From: Leptasterias polaris
Taxonomy: Eukaryota; Echinodermata; Asteroidea; Forcipulatida; Asteriidae
Direction: 5' to 3'
NCBI GenBank assembly: GCA_037783415.1
Contig: JAZGTN010000017.1
Span: forward strand, 62,001-126,000
DNA: 64,000 nucleotides
In this document: positions 1 to 11,490 of the stretch, one piece after another
How positions within the stretch are numbered: the first letter of the stretch is position 1
Layout: the number at the start of each line of letters is the position of its first letter
The notes under the pieces: model-generated
Told to the model about the DNA's origin: nothing
Database searches by the model: none
Seen by the model: only the letters and a program-made list of their open reading frames with translations
Translations under genes and position numbers: made by a program

Positions 1-1693
1 TCCCACATTCAGCCTTTAGCCAACTCTCGGACCTGGATAATATTATCTCGTGAGAACTGGTTGCATTCAGAGATAATATTATCCCACATTCAGCCTTAGC
101 CAACTCTCGGACCTGGATAATATTATCTCGAGAGAACTGGTTGCATTCAGAGATTATACTATGCCGCATTCAGCCTCAGCCAACTCTCGGACCTGGATAA
201 TATTATCTCGTGAGAACTGGTTGCATTCAGAGATAATATTATCCCACATTCAGCCTTAGCCAACTCTCGGACCTGGATAATATTATCTCGAGAGAACTGG
301 TTGCACTCAGAGATAATACAATCCCACATTCAGCCTTAGCCAACTCTCGGACGTGGATAATATTATCTCGTGAGAACTGGTTGCATTCAGAGATAATATT
401 ATCCCACATTCAGCCTTAGCCAACTCTCGGACCTGGATAATATTATCTCGAGAGAACTGGTTGCACTCAGAGATAATATTATCCCATCTTCAGCCTTAGC
501 CAACTCTCGGACCTGGATAATATTATCTCGTGAGAACTGGTTGCATTCAGAGATAATATTATCCCACATTCAGCCTTTAGCCAACTCTCGGACCTGGATA
601 ATATTATCTCGAGAGAACTGGTTGCACTCAGAGATAATATTATCCCATCTTCAGCCTTAGTCAACTCTCGGACCTGGATAATATTATCTCGTGAGAACTG
701 GTTGCATTCAGAGATAATATTATCCCACATTCAGCCTTAGCCAACTCTCGGACGTGGATAATATTATCTCGTGAGAACTGGTTGCATTCAGAGATAATAT
801 TATCCCACATTCAGCCTTAGCCAACTCTCGGACCTGGATAATATTATCTCGAGAGAACTGGTTGCACTCAGAGATAATATTATCCCATCTTCAGCCTTAG
901 CCAACTCTCGGACCTGGATAATATAATCTCGTGAGAACTGGTTGCATTCAGAGATAATATTATCCCACATTCAGCCTTTAGCCAACTCTCGGACCTGGAT
1001 AATATTATCTCGTGAGAACTGGTTGCATTCAGAGATAATATTATCCCACATTCAGCCTTAGCCAACTCTCGGACCTGGATAATATTATCTCGTGATAACT
1101 GGTTGCATTCAGAGATTATACTATGCCGCATTCAGCCTCAGCCAACTCTCGGACCTGGATAATATTATCTCGTGAGAACTGGTTGCATTCAGAGATAATA
1201 TTATCCCACATTCAGCCTTAGCCAACTCTCGGACCTGGATAATATTATCTCGAGAGAACTGGTTGCACTCAGAGATAATATTATCCCATCTTCAGCCTTA
1301 GCCAACTCTCGGACCTGGATAATATTATCTCGTGAGAACTGGTTGCATTCAGAGATAATATTATCCCACATTCAGCCTTTAGCCAACTCTCGGACCTGGA
1401 TAATATTATCTAGTGAGAACTGGTTGCATTCAGAGATTATACTATGCCGCATTCAGCCTTAGCCAACTCTCGGACCTGGATAATATTATCTCGTGAGAAC
1501 TGGTTGCATTCAGAGATAATATTATCCCACATTCAGCCTTCAGCCAACTCTCGGACCTGGATAAATATTATCTAGTGAGAACTGGTTGCATTCCGAGATT
1601 ATACTATGCCGCATTCAGCCTCGGCCAACTCTCGGACCTGGATAATATTATTTCGTTTGAACTGGTTGCATTTAGGGATAATATTATCCCACA
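1..1693. repeat. 80-bp tandem array of hairpin units
   Basis: About 21 head-to-tail copies of an ~80-bp unit run from the window edge to about 1693. Each unit contains an inverted repeat, GGATAATATTATCTC and GAGATAATATTATCC, separated by about 20 nt, then about 30 bp of spacer (CACATTCAGCCTTAGCCAAC and onward). Units carrying CTCGTGAG/TTGCATTCAG often alternate with CTCGAGAG/TTGCACTCAG units, so part of the array has a 160-bp higher-order period. Some right arms are mutated to GAGATTATACTATGCC, which breaks the palindrome. The last units decay (TTTCGTTTGAACTGG) before the sequence becomes unique. Short open frames through the array are by-products of the periodicity and are not genes. The array continues beyond the left window edge. 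Confidence 0.95.
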
Positions 1694-2690
1694 TTGTTGG
1701 ATTCGTTTTCATCATAGAGCCATACTCATAACTTCGATGTGTGACTAATATCGACATCGTTGGAAATGTAATTTGACGACGGTTTTAACAAACAATCACA
1801 GTGACCTACAATCTTAAAAGGGTATTTTCAAAAGACAGTTTCGGGATTTATTCTACTCATGTAGTAAGGAGTCTAGAGCCATTAATCATTGTGACGAATC
1901 ACTAACACACATAGTGAATCACTTAAAGACCACATTTGTGTAATGTTATTACTGTTTGTAATTATCATTCAATGAATACGAATGAAATTAGATGTTCGAA
2001 CCAAATTCTCAATTTTATGGGAAAAATGAAGTTCACATGGGTTCACTTTGGTAGTATTTGCTGTTTCAATGGCGTACTAACAATAGTAACATTACAGATC
2101 TGAATTCCACTCAGATTCGGCGTCTTATTGTTCCCCTTTTCGCCTTTTCTCATGGATTAATGATCAAATGGAATTAAAGACGAAGTTTCGCTGAGATGGC
2201 CACCTACCTCAGTGATTCGTATGACTTTTAATTATGTAAGAAAATGCAAGCAGAAAAAGACGGACATTGGTTGTGTTTAAGTTGATCACACACCGAGAAG
2301 AAGGGACGCGTCATCGGTTTGTGTAGGGTGTTTCAGACCCTCGCACACGGTAGTCTTTATCGTTGCTGCACGATGACTAGAAACGGTACGTTTCGTATGA
2401 ACATCATTGCTTTTCAAAATGAGTCTTTTATTTAATGCACAATTATGTTATAAAGTTTATCATGTATCATCAAGTTGTGACGTTGGTGAGATGTTTTTAA
2501 AACTAACAAGGTATGATCGTCGCAGAGGTAGAATTAGGCAATGGGGGATTGGTATGGTTGTTGGCTGTGTCATATAGTCAGAGAATGGTTCGACTAATAA
2601 ATGTTTTTCGTCAACTTTTTTATTATGACATGCATATTTAAAGACCCTTCGATGGAGGATTTCCCAAAAATAGTACTTAACTCATTATGT
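1694..2690. other. No gene seen
   Basis: AT-rich sequence with no open frame that resembles a protein and no clear repeat within this window. Confidence 0.5.
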
Positions 2691-3640
2691 TATTAGTATA
2701 AATTCACGAGATGCTTAGACTTGCCGTCCTCATGCTTTGCCTTTGTCTTGCATAATTATCCTAAACAAGTGTCTTTCATTTTAATATTCTAAATTTAACA
2801 AACCGTTCTGTAGGAAAATCAATGTCTAAAAATCAAACAAGCTAATTTAAAACATGCAACCGATAGCTCATAATACTTGACTAATTTTAATGACATCTTC
2901 ATCAGTGCATATGTTTTGAACAATTAATGATTCATGCACCGATACTTAATGAGTATCCAACTCACTGTAAAAAGTTTCAGAATTGTAACTTAATAATGTC
3001 AACATAAATATCATCTAATGTGGTTTTTTAATCAAAAAAGAATCGATATCCATTGACAAATAAATAAACTTCAGTGAATGGCATATATAATAGTTGAACG
3101 TGTGGGTCATTCAAAGGATTGTTTCAACATCTGCTGCCAAGATGAAGGGGAAGGGGAAAATGTTCCTCTGCTGTATGACTATGAAATGACAATGGACCTT
3201 TTGCTCTTTCAAATAATTTAAATAATGTACTCTTTCGCTGATTTTTTGTGTGTCAGTTAATCTTTGTTTTTCACTTGGCACATATTTAAATATCTATGTC
3301 TCGATAAAAACATTTGTAACTTCATAATGATGTCATAAGTTTTCAAATCTGGCTAAACAAAAGTTTGTTATTTATAAAATTTCATATCTTGAGTAGCTTT
3401 TATTTCCTGTGTAAGAAGATTTACACTTTACTTTCTTTAAAATTTACAAGCTATTAACATTGTTTTTAGCGACTCATTGATATAGCTAACGCATTAAAAC
3501 AGCATATTGAACCCAGGAGCGATAGCCCAGCGAGAACCCGAACACCTAGAGTTTGTAAAAATACAAATATGAATGATTAAAAGTATGTTAAACCTTTACT
3601 TTTACAAGAACCCTATTTTTACAAACTCTAAATCTCTAGT
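2691..3640 (+). mobile_element. Helitron-like non-autonomous copy A (tentative)
   Basis: The stretch from about 2695 to 2900 (AATTCACGAGATGC...TTGACTAATTTTAATGACATC) and the stretch from about 3415 to 3560 align by eye with 8050-8420. The end motif CCCGAACACCTAGAGTTTGT, then ACAAACTCTAAAT and CTCTAGT, resembles a Helitron 3' terminus: a short stem-loop followed a few bases later by CTRRT, here CTAGT at 3636-3640. In this copy the hairpin loop is filled by about 68 bp belonging to the following repeat. No helicase or Rep frame is present, and the 5' end is not defined. Classification rests only on the terminal structure and three related copies in the window. Confidence 0.4.
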
Positions 3641-3964
3641 GGATTTTTGAGTACGTGTTTAGATATTTGGGTTTTCAACAACATTGGTCAATCCTACAAT
3701 TTATTTAGTTTCAGTCCTTTACCTCTTCTAAAATAGGGTTCTTGTAAAAGTAAAGGTTTAACATACTTTTAATCATTCATATTTGTATTTTTACAAACTC
3801 TAAATCTCTAGTGGATTTTTGAGTACGTGTTTAGATATTTGGGTTTTCAACAACATTGGTCAATCCTACAATTTATTTAGTTTCAGTCCTTTACCTCTTC
3901 TAAAATAGGGTTCTTGTAAAAGTAAAGGTTTAACATACTTTTAATCATTCATATTTGTATTTTT
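3551..3964. repeat. 172-bp direct duplication preceded by an inverted partial copy
   Basis: Two nearly identical 172-bp direct copies lie at 3621-3792 and 3793-3964, beginning ACAAACTCTAAATCTCTAGT and ending TCATATTTGTATTTTT. The preceding ~68 bp (3551-3618) is the reverse complement of the last part of the same unit, from AAAATAGGGTTCTTGTAAAA to ATTTGTATTTTTAC. The block therefore reads inverted tail, unit, unit. The first junction sits inside the hairpin of the Helitron-like terminus. Confidence 0.85.
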
Positions 3965-5434
3965 GTTCATGGGCGTATGAATTACTATTGTGCATGATGG
4001 GGCCCGGAAATGTACGAGCGACACCGAAGGGTCGAGGCTCGACAAGCAGGACCGGTATTCTTTATGTACTTGACAATTGTATGCTTCGAAAGTACCGGAT
4101 AATATCTCATTTGAAGTTCCGTATTTGTAATTTGAATTACCTGCTGAGACATTGTAATAGCTAAGGATTATTTCGGTGAGTTTTAAACTTTATCTGGTTT
4201 TATATTTTATTAGAATAAACAATGTTTGTAAACTTGAAAGTTTCTTTTGGAATACAATGGCGATGTGCATGTGGGTCACATGTGCGTTGTGTGCACACTG
4301 TACACAGGCACACGGGATATAATGGCGGTGGTAGTTGTGTGTATGCATGGCGACAACACTAGCTGTGTATGTGTATGCTGCCAGTGTGGTAGTACAGGCG
4401 TTGTATATGAAGGAAGTACGCATGTGATACGTGGTCATTGTGAAAGTGTATTTATAATTATGTTGCATCGATCTTTAGTGACTGAGTTGTTTAAAAGTAA
4501 CTATTGTTTTTACCTATATTTGGATGTGAAAGTAGTATATTGGGTTTGTACTTCGTTTTGTAGTGAGTGGAGCCGAAGTCTTGCTGCACTATAGCTGAAG
4601 ATAGAGGGATTTATTTTATTGGCGTGCCGGGGTAAGACTATCAAGAGATTATATTGTTTTTTTCTTAATTTAATATCTTGGTGAAGTTTAATATTAGGGA
4701 TATGTTCCATAATATGTAAACCTGTTCTACGAAGTTAGATTTAAACATTTGTGTACTTATTGTCATTCATACACAGGTTTTTTTTTCTGATTCAAATAAA
4801 AATAAAGAAAGTAAAGTGGAGTTGAGTACTAGACAACAATTGGAGTCTGTATCTTATCTTTCGTCAAGAAGGGTCGAACCAACCCTCTCTTCTAAAGTTA
4901 TGGGAGATGTCAATACATTAATAAGCAATAAAGTAAAACGTTTTGTGTTAGTAGGCCTACGTGAAATCAAACATTGATGCAACATGTTTTCGAGCTTGAA
5001 ACATGAGTACCGTAGCTCACAGTATTCCGAGATGGGATGGGAAACAACTTCTGACTCGATCAAGCATATTCTGTAGACTTCAAAATTAAACTTATTTTGT
5101 TTGACACTCTTGAAAAATAGACGATTGATTACATTATAACATAAGAGAACACATAAAGTAGCATACCGCGCCACACAGTCTTATGGAGGTGTTTTTTTTA
5201 CCACACAGGCCATAAAACAAGAATTGTGGTGAGCGAAATGTATTGACTTTACGTTGGGCACTGGTGACGTCATGATGATGTCGCACAACGTTTAGCCTAA
5301 CAAATACATCTACAGTATCCCACAAGTAGTAGTACACAATCGAAAACAGTTGATCGGACTTAAACTGTTCGATATATGGTGGTCTCAAGATTTGCAAATT
5401 ATATTCATGTCATTATGTATTATACAATAAACCA
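3965..5434. other. No convincing gene
   Basis: Short open frames on both strands show no recognisable domain. GT-rich sequence lies at about 4254-4400, and a CRE-like motif (GGTGACGTCATGATG) lies near 5262. Nothing else can be supported. Confidence 0.4.
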
Positions 5435-6720
5435 TTGCAAGCAGTTCTGCAACAAGGTATAGATTTTTACCATGTGCAAGTCCTCGCACAACTTAATGGA
5501 ATAAGCTACAGAAAGGCGAGTGGCCCCGATAATATTTCGGCTAGATTTATACGACAGTTTTCATATGAGCTATCTAAACCCTTGACTCATATAATCAACG
5601 CCTCGTTCGCACAGCTCATCGTCCCAGCACAATGGAAGCGAGCAATTGTCGTCCCTGTGCCTAGACTTGGTTCCAAGTCTGTGCTCGTGGTTTTTAGTCT
5701 ACCTGATAGCCAATACATAATTGCCTGAAATAGCCCCCTCTTGTGGATTAACCTCCGTCTTTAACCTACGATCACAGACTTGGGAACATTGTTTTTCGGT
5801 TTGTACACACCCTATGGCGAATTAGTCCAAAAGTGGACGGAACACTCTGATTGGTCAGAATCTCAGAAGCCGTCAATAAAATGCACATTCAAACTTGACC
5901 GTTTATACCACGGGATATAGTACAGAAATACAACATTGAATCACATGTAACTAATCTGCCTCTGCTCAGTGATTCAACTTACAGTTTGGAAACAAAAAAC
6001 CCAAAGTGATTCTAGTTTTTAAATTCAAAATAAATAAAAACGTTGGGAAAATCATTAGACGATTCCAATCAAATAAAGGGAACACAGTTTTTTGTCTAGT
6101 AGGGATCAGGTTATTTGTTATGTTTATTTTTCAATATTTTAAGAATACATCTAGTATTATTTTATGTATAAATTAGAAATAGCATACGTACAAAGCACTA
6201 AAAAAAAATGACTCAATCGATTTTACAGAAAATGCTGAAGTGATTATAACCTATTGGGAATAGACGCAACCAACAGGAGTTTTGTGGCCTCCTGATTGGC
6301 CATCTCTCTGGCATAGTGTTGTTATGTAAATGTCAGTTGTGAATAAATGAATATCCCGTATACACAAGGGTCAAGTCTGAGATTGCGAGCTGAGACCGCG
6401 TGATAGCCATTCTGCGGGGGAAATTTTGTGTGGCTGATGCAGAGAAATAACCGCGATCTCAGACTTGAAATCAAGTCTACCCTGTGCCCAAAACTTCACC
6501 CGCCAACATAGACAATTTGCGACCAATTGCCCTCACAGATCACTTTGCCAAAGTGACTGAACATTTCATTGCTCAGCAAACAATGGCGTCGATTAAACCC
6601 AACCTCGACCCCGCCCAGTTCGGAAACATCAAGGACGTTTCCACCACGCACCTGCACCCATGTTCCCAACCATCGCGTGCAAACCCTGAATCTTTTAACA
6701 ACAAAAATCATAATGACTTT
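5435..6720 (+). pseudogene. LINE reverse transcriptase fragment split by an 818-bp insertion
   Basis: Two blocks read as one reverse transcriptase. 5435-5661 encodes the region with KASGPDNISARFIRQF and ending WKRAIVVPVP. 6489-6640 continues with KTSPANIDNLRPIALTDHF and QFGNIKDVSTTH. These are typical of the early RT palm and finger motifs of Jockey/CR1/L2-like non-LTR retrotransposons. The two parts join in frame once the inserted element and one target duplication are ignored. After STTH the frame breaks: small indels disrupt the sequence that follows, and no YxDD-type catalytic motif is seen. It is a 5'- and 3'-truncated remnant older than the insertion inside it. Confidence 0.85.
5662..6479. 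mobile_element. DNA element with hairpin-tipped TIRs and 9-bp TSD
   Basis: The element interrupts the LINE RT frame exactly. Left end TAGACTTGGTTCCAAGTCTG; right end, read inward, TAGACTTGATTTCAAGTCTG. Each tip is itself a small palindrome (AGACTTG...CAAGTCT). The target duplication CCCTGTGCC is perfect at 5653-5661 and 6480-6488. A subterminal inverted pair (CAAGTCTGAGATTGCG near 6370 and CGCGATCTCAGACTTG near 6452) lies near the right end. No coding frame is present, so it is non-autonomous. A 9-bp duplication is usual for Mutator-like elements, but no transposase is available to assign it. The larger element at 43.8-57.7 kb has the same tip design and TSD length. Confidence 0.85.
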
Positions 6721-7189
6721 GGTCTTGTTGTATTCATTGTCACAGTTGGTTGTTTTTTCTCTTGCGTTTTCTCCAAGCAAGACAAAGCAAAACGTTTGTC
6801 TAAATTTTTAAGTTACAACTCTATAGAGTTCTCAATGGTGTAAACAACTACGCACCATTGGACTATTCTTGACTGACCTTGCACTTTGAAAAGAGACGCA
6901 GGGTGATCGCAAATCAGCTCTCGTTTCAGTGATCGAATGTCAAAGGGAACTTTTATAACCAGTGTTCCGCGACCAGAACGTGGGTGTAAAGAACTCAGAG
7001 AGTAGGGATTGACAGACCATCCATGACCAAACTAAGCAGGCCTTTGAATCCAATGTTATAGAAACTGAACCATTTGGGGTTTTATAGAGGGAAGATTTAA
7101 GTGCATGTTATGACTAAGATCAGGTATTGTGACGAGATTGGGTGGACCGAGACAAGTCTAATGTGCCATTCTTCAAGAAGCACAAGGTT
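6721..7189. other. Degraded sequence between retroelement fragments
   Basis: No intact coding frame. The stretch lies between the LINE fragment and the Penelope-like fragment and is probably decayed retroelement sequence. Parts of the + strand translation are protein-like, but they are interrupted by stops and not assignable. Confidence 0.3.
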
Positions 7190-7350
7190 AAGAGAAACGG
7201 GTATTCTTGACACTGAAACCTATAACCAATACCTACACAAGACATCATCACAACCCCCGCATGCATTCAAAACATTCATCTATGGAGAAACACTCCGATA
7301 TGCTCGAAACACAAACAATAAAGATCGATGATTTCTTGATCAAATCAAAA
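7190..7350 (+). pseudogene. Penelope-like element RT fragment
   Basis: The translation around 7207-7330 contains DTETYNQYLHKTSSQPPH followed by FKTFIYGETLRYARNTNNK. This matches the pattern near the end of Penelope-like reverse transcriptases: KxTDTxxYLHxxSxHPxH, then IxYGxxLRxxRxC. A stop and frame shift follow (the next residues, including IKTFPCMW, are in another frame). Only about 50 residues are recognisable. A 26-nt T run lies downstream at about 7476-7501. Confidence 0.55.
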
Positions 7351-7471
7351 CATTTCCATGCATGTGGGCCTAATACCACAGACATTCTGCAGGGGAACCA
7401 ATAACCAATGGAAATAAAATAACAATGGGGAGGAGGAATCCCATCTGTAACAGTCTTCCCCCTTGGAGGAA

Positions 7472-7509
<38 letters not shown>

Positions 7510-7628
7510 ACATTTTATTTTTAATTTGATAAATTATCAAGCCCCCAAAATTACTGTATTATAACTACACACTTGGTAAGAAAATACTTATCTAAATTCA
7601 CTTAGAGTGGAATTTGAAAATAATCGTT

Positions 7629-7886
7629 TTAAATGCGTCGTGATAAGGCATCAGCAATCATGTTATCTTTGCCCTTAACATTAACTACTTCAATGTCAAA
7701 CTCGTGGAGACTTGAACTCCATCTGAGTAGTCTCTGATTTTGGTTTTTCATCTTTTGGATGAAAACCAGTGGATTGTGGTCAGTAGGCCTATACACAGTG
7801 ATGGTTTGGGCAGGGGCCCTTAAATACACTTCAAAATGCTTCAAAATAAACCAAACTAGACTTAACGTGTTTGTGACAACAAACAC
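7629..7886 (-). pseudogene. Ty3/Gypsy polyprotein fragment (RNase H)
   Basis: Reading leftward, the frame encodes an 85-residue piece with TDHNPLVFIQKMKNQNQRLL, RWSSSLHEFDIEV, VKGKDNMIADALSRR. This is the end of the RNase H domain of Ty3/Gypsy polyproteins, where the conserved TDHxPL...R..RW...L..F...I....G..N..ADALSR pattern precedes the integrase. Here the frame stops immediately after SRRI, and no integrase or LTR is seen, so it is a fragment. The first residues are unlike the family and are probably flanking sequence. Confidence 0.85.
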
Positions 7887-8039
7887 TAGGTGTTCGGGTA
7901 TCGCTGGGGTCAGTGCTGTGTCAATGCGTGAGCTATTTCATTAAGTTGAACTTTGGTGTTATTACTGTTTTGAGGTGCGTAACAAACTACACACTGAGTA
8001 TGATGCACCATACAGGTAGAAATAGTTATTAACTCGTTA

Positions 8040-8428
8040 AAAATATTTTATTAGTTAGAATTCACGAGAGGCTTAAAATTGCCGTCTTCATGACGTGCCT
8101 TTATCTTGCATAATTATTTAAAACAAATGTCTTTTCTTTCAATATTATAAATTTAACAAACCGTTCTGTATGAAGACTAATGTTTAAAAATCAAGCAAGC
8201 TATTTTTAAAAATGCAACCAATAGATCATACTATGCTTGACTTATTTTAACGACATCATCGTCTAACATACAATTAAAGAAGATTGACACTTTAATTTCC
8301 TTGAAATTTCAAAAGCTATCAACAATGTTTTCAGCGATTCAATGATATAGCTAACGCATTAAAACAGCACTGAGCCCAGCAAGAACCCGAACACCTAGAG
8401 TTTGTTTTACAAACTCTAAATCTCTAGT
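8040..8428 (+). mobile_element. Helitron-like non-autonomous copy B
   Basis: This copy aligns with copy A over most of its length (AATTCACGAGAGGC, AAATTTAACAAACCGTTCTG, GATATAGCTAACGCATTAAA). It ends with a clean stem-loop, GAGTTTGT-TTT-ACAAACTC, followed by TAAATCT and CTAGT at 8424-8428, then A. Stem-loop plus CTRRT is the hallmark of a Helitron 3' end. The internal sequence is shorter than in copy A, and nothing is coding. It abuts the modular repeat that starts just downstream. Confidence 0.5.
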
Positions 8429-8429
8429 A

Positions 8430-9080
8430 TTTATTTGTTTTCATTTTTTTTTCTTTCTTTGTTTTGCTTATTCTTCTGATAGTCGTTTGTCCGCAGAAAA
8501 AAACATACTTGCAAACCTTTGATCAACTTGAAACTTAATGTGACATTAGAACATAAAGAGCAGAAGATGTGTGAGCAATGACGTCATGATGACGTCATCG
8601 GGTGTCAAATTACAAGCCATTTAAGGTCAAAAAGTGCCCTCATGCCAATTCCTGTATGTTTCTGAATAGGAAAGCTATAATATTCATATTTAAACATTAT
8701 GATAGATCAAGACACGGGCAACATTTGAAAAGTTAACGCCAAATTCACATGACCTTTACTTCCGGTCGTAACGGAAGGTCAAAGTTTGCCTTTCTGCAAT
8801 TCTTAACCAAAAAATATTTCCTGCCCAAATTCTTCACTTCTGTTTATCCGATCAACCTCAAATTTACACCATGTTAGAACCTTGATGAAACCTCCATCAA
8901 GTTGTTGTGACGTCATGATTACGTCATCAGGTGTTGAAATACAGTAAATCAAAATTTAATATTTCAAAAAATCATAACTTAATCATTACTGAATGGATTG
9001 CTTCAATCAATACATCATCGGACAGGTCTTTTAAAACTCAACAAATGCTACACAAAGAGTTATCCCGGTTGTTCTTGACT
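8430..9080 (+). repeat. Modular CRE/ETS repeat, short arm without hairpin cap
   Basis: This shares modules with 11,660-13,860 and, in reverse complement, with 60,500-61,190: TTTGTTTTGCTTATTCTTCT, GATCAACTTGAAACTT, the CRE-like double palindrome at about 8578-8601, GTGTCAAATTACAAGCCATT, GATAGATCAAGACACGGGCA, then ACTTCCGG...CGGAAGGTC. A second CRE-like pair lies at about 8908-8928. Non-coding. Confidence 0.7.
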
Positions 9081-11339
9081 TCCCGCTGAAAATGTAAGTT
9101 GAACATTACGTTAGTATTAGCCCGCAGGTCTGGTCATTCTGCTCCATTGACCATAAGTAATCTTGCATGTACATGTAAACGGTACACACACTGCGCCATT
9201 GATCTTAGGTGCAAAGTCCACGAAGACTGCATTGCTGTGTCGTGATACGTTATCCATGGTGGCGCTATACCAAGTTAATGGTCCTTTGTTACTGCACTCG
9301 TCGATAAATGCAACCATCCTTCGGAAATCTACGATGTTCGACGGTGGTCCAATGAATAGCTCATTGCATAACCTTCGTGTTAGCCTTTTGTTGGCTTGGT
9401 GGTAAATATCAACTGAACGAGTGTATTTTGCTGAACTGTTTTGGTGATTTGAAGAACTTTTGATAACTGAGAAAATGCAATCGGAAATATAAAAGGTCAA
9501 CATAAATTTGACTCTGATCAACAACGGTTTTTACGCGAATCTAACTTTTAGATCCTGTTGAATACTTCAAAGAAATACAATGTGAACAGCAAAATAAATT
9601 CAACATAAATTGCACATCGTGTAAACAGTAGGTTCTTATTATGCCCTTTTCATAATCATGACTTGTTGCTTCAGTAATCGGCACCAGACGGTATAAGCGC
9701 AGCAAACAGGCGTAGTTTGATAACATTTAATTTTGAATTGTTAGTGATATCTTTTAGTATTATAGTCCAATAACTACGGATTGGATTTCTACAATCAATA
9801 CATCATCGGACAGGTCTTGCATACGATCAGTTCAGTTTATGACTATTTACATGAAAAACCTCGCCGTAACGTTGTTTAATTAATAGACGTGCACTTATTT
9901 CTTGGTAAACTATGGTATTTACGTATATAAGAGAAACAATTTACTATTTTGAAATTTCAAAAGCTAGGCCCAAAAACAATCTTTTTCATCGATTTAATTA
10001 AACCTATAATAGCGCATAGATGCTTCTGCATTATGCGCAATATAAATATCTCGTGTTGTTATTAATATAATATACGTCCAATTTTCTAAAATAAAGGCAA
10101 CGTAAACAAACATTAATCGGGAGGACATGAATAATGTTCAGGCTTAGTCTAGCCACCGAAAATGACAAACAAATTGCGCCCTCTTACGATGGGTTCCACA
10201 AATTCAAAAACGTTTGGAACGTCACAAGAACATTTCAGTAGCGTTATTTGTGGAGAGGAAAATTCGACATAATAAAATTGGACAACAGAACAAAGATGAA
10301 TTCACCCCAAACACTTGTTATATAATTATGTCTGTTTATTTGGTATTTGTGTGTAAAAGCATATGCAATGGCACACAACACAGCTCTGTGTAACTTATTT
10401 AATAAACAGAAAGGTGTTGCTAAGAAATATTATAAGTAAATAATCAATCTCAATGAAACTAAGTAGTTTATACTGGGCTGCTTTTGAATACCAAATGAAC
10501 CTCAATTAACAAATTATTTTTTATTAAGACATTTGCACGAGTTCTATTGTTGAATTAATGTGTTAAAATGTAAACTATTTAGAACGCCCTTTTTAAGCAG
10601 GGAACGTAAACATAATGAAAAACTAAATCTATGCTGAAACAGAGAAACACATTCTTTGGCCCATGGTTACACCATGTTTAAAATTCATGCAAACCAGAAG
10701 TCATATGTGTTTTTAATTTGTGGCAATTGTTAACGGTCATATTAATTAGCATTGTGCTTTTAATTGCTTTCATTGAAGCATTGGGCCTACATTGCTTCTA
10801 ACCAGTAAGTGAATGTGATAGAAGTTTGACATAAAATATGTAAATTGCTCATTGTGCAGGTGCACCACTACTGGTGGGCATTTTCAGGGAGCATCATGCC
10901 CTTTTGTATGAGGCTGACGATGGTGTTATCCTTGCCAGTCAACAGTTTGTACGCCTGTGTCACAAGAATGACATCAGGTGAACTGGGACATCAAAGGCAA
11001 AAGACATTGCCACTAAAATGCTTAAATCATTCAAAACAAATTGGTTGTTCTCTTGACAAATTGTTCTGATAGATACCACCAAACAATGATGCTTCATGAT
11101 TATATAGAAGTAAAAAAACATAAAGGCGAATGATAATAAAACTTGAAACTGGCAGGAAGACAATTGCCGGTGACAAAATCTCTTCAATACATGACAAGTT
11201 TACGTGTACGAAGTTATCACTTCAGTTCAGTTCAGTTTATGACTGTTTTCATAGATGTTCATACACGTTCTAGAGCTCTATTCAGTCATAAGTAGTATAG
11301 GTTAGCATTTATTTCCCGTTTAAACTAAAGCTACAAACG
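9081..11339. other. Interval with two gene-like islands of unknown nature
   Basis: On the minus strand, 9117-9524 is open for 135 codons (KRLTRRLCNELFIGPP, GPLTWYSATMDNVSRH). It has protein-like composition but no family I recognise. On the + strand, 10,859-10,978 is bounded by a good acceptor (TCATTGTGCAG) and donor (CAG|GTGAAC) and encodes REHHALLYEADDGVILASQQ. It could be an exon or a captured exon, since the neighbouring sequence is repeat-like. The rest is AT-rich and shows no gene. AGTTCAGTTTATGACT recurs at about 9830 and 11,230. Confidence 0.25.
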
Positions 11340-11489
11340 TAACACATTTACACTTTACTATCTTTGAAATTTCAAAAGCTGTCCACAAACTTTTCATCGA
11401 TTCGTAAAATTAGTTCACACATTAACACAACACTGCCCCAATTTTTTCCCGAACACCTGGTGTTTGTTTGACAAACACTAAATTCTAGT
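11340..11489 (+). mobile_element. Helitron-like 3' end copy C
   Basis: This is related to the ends of copies A and B: TTTGAAATTTCAAAAGCT, CATTAACACAACACT, CCCGAACACCT, then the stem-loop GTGTTTGT-TTG-ACAAACAC, TAAATT and CTAGT at 11,485-11,489. The stem differs from copies A and B (GAGTTTGT/ACAAACTC) by matching changes on both sides. It directly precedes the hairpin array that caps the left arm of the modular repeat. Confidence 0.45.
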
Positions 11490-11490
11490 T

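Noticed and set aside
479..1131. Two 83-codon frames in the satellite
   Set aside because: They repeat the same peptide with the satellite period and have no independent coding features.
1..1693. TAATATTA in hairpins as a rolling-circle origin like that of gemini- or circoviruses
   Set aside because: The sequence is TAATATTAT rather than TAATATTAC and lies in the stem, not the loop; no Rep gene is present.
4247..4594. 115-codon frame with many Cys and Val
   Set aside because: It reflects GT-rich simple sequence; no domain, no supporting splice signals.
9117..9524. 135-codon minus-strand frame as a confirmed gene
   Set aside because: Composition is protein-like, but no family, promoter or splice context could be recognised; mentioned only within the interval entry.
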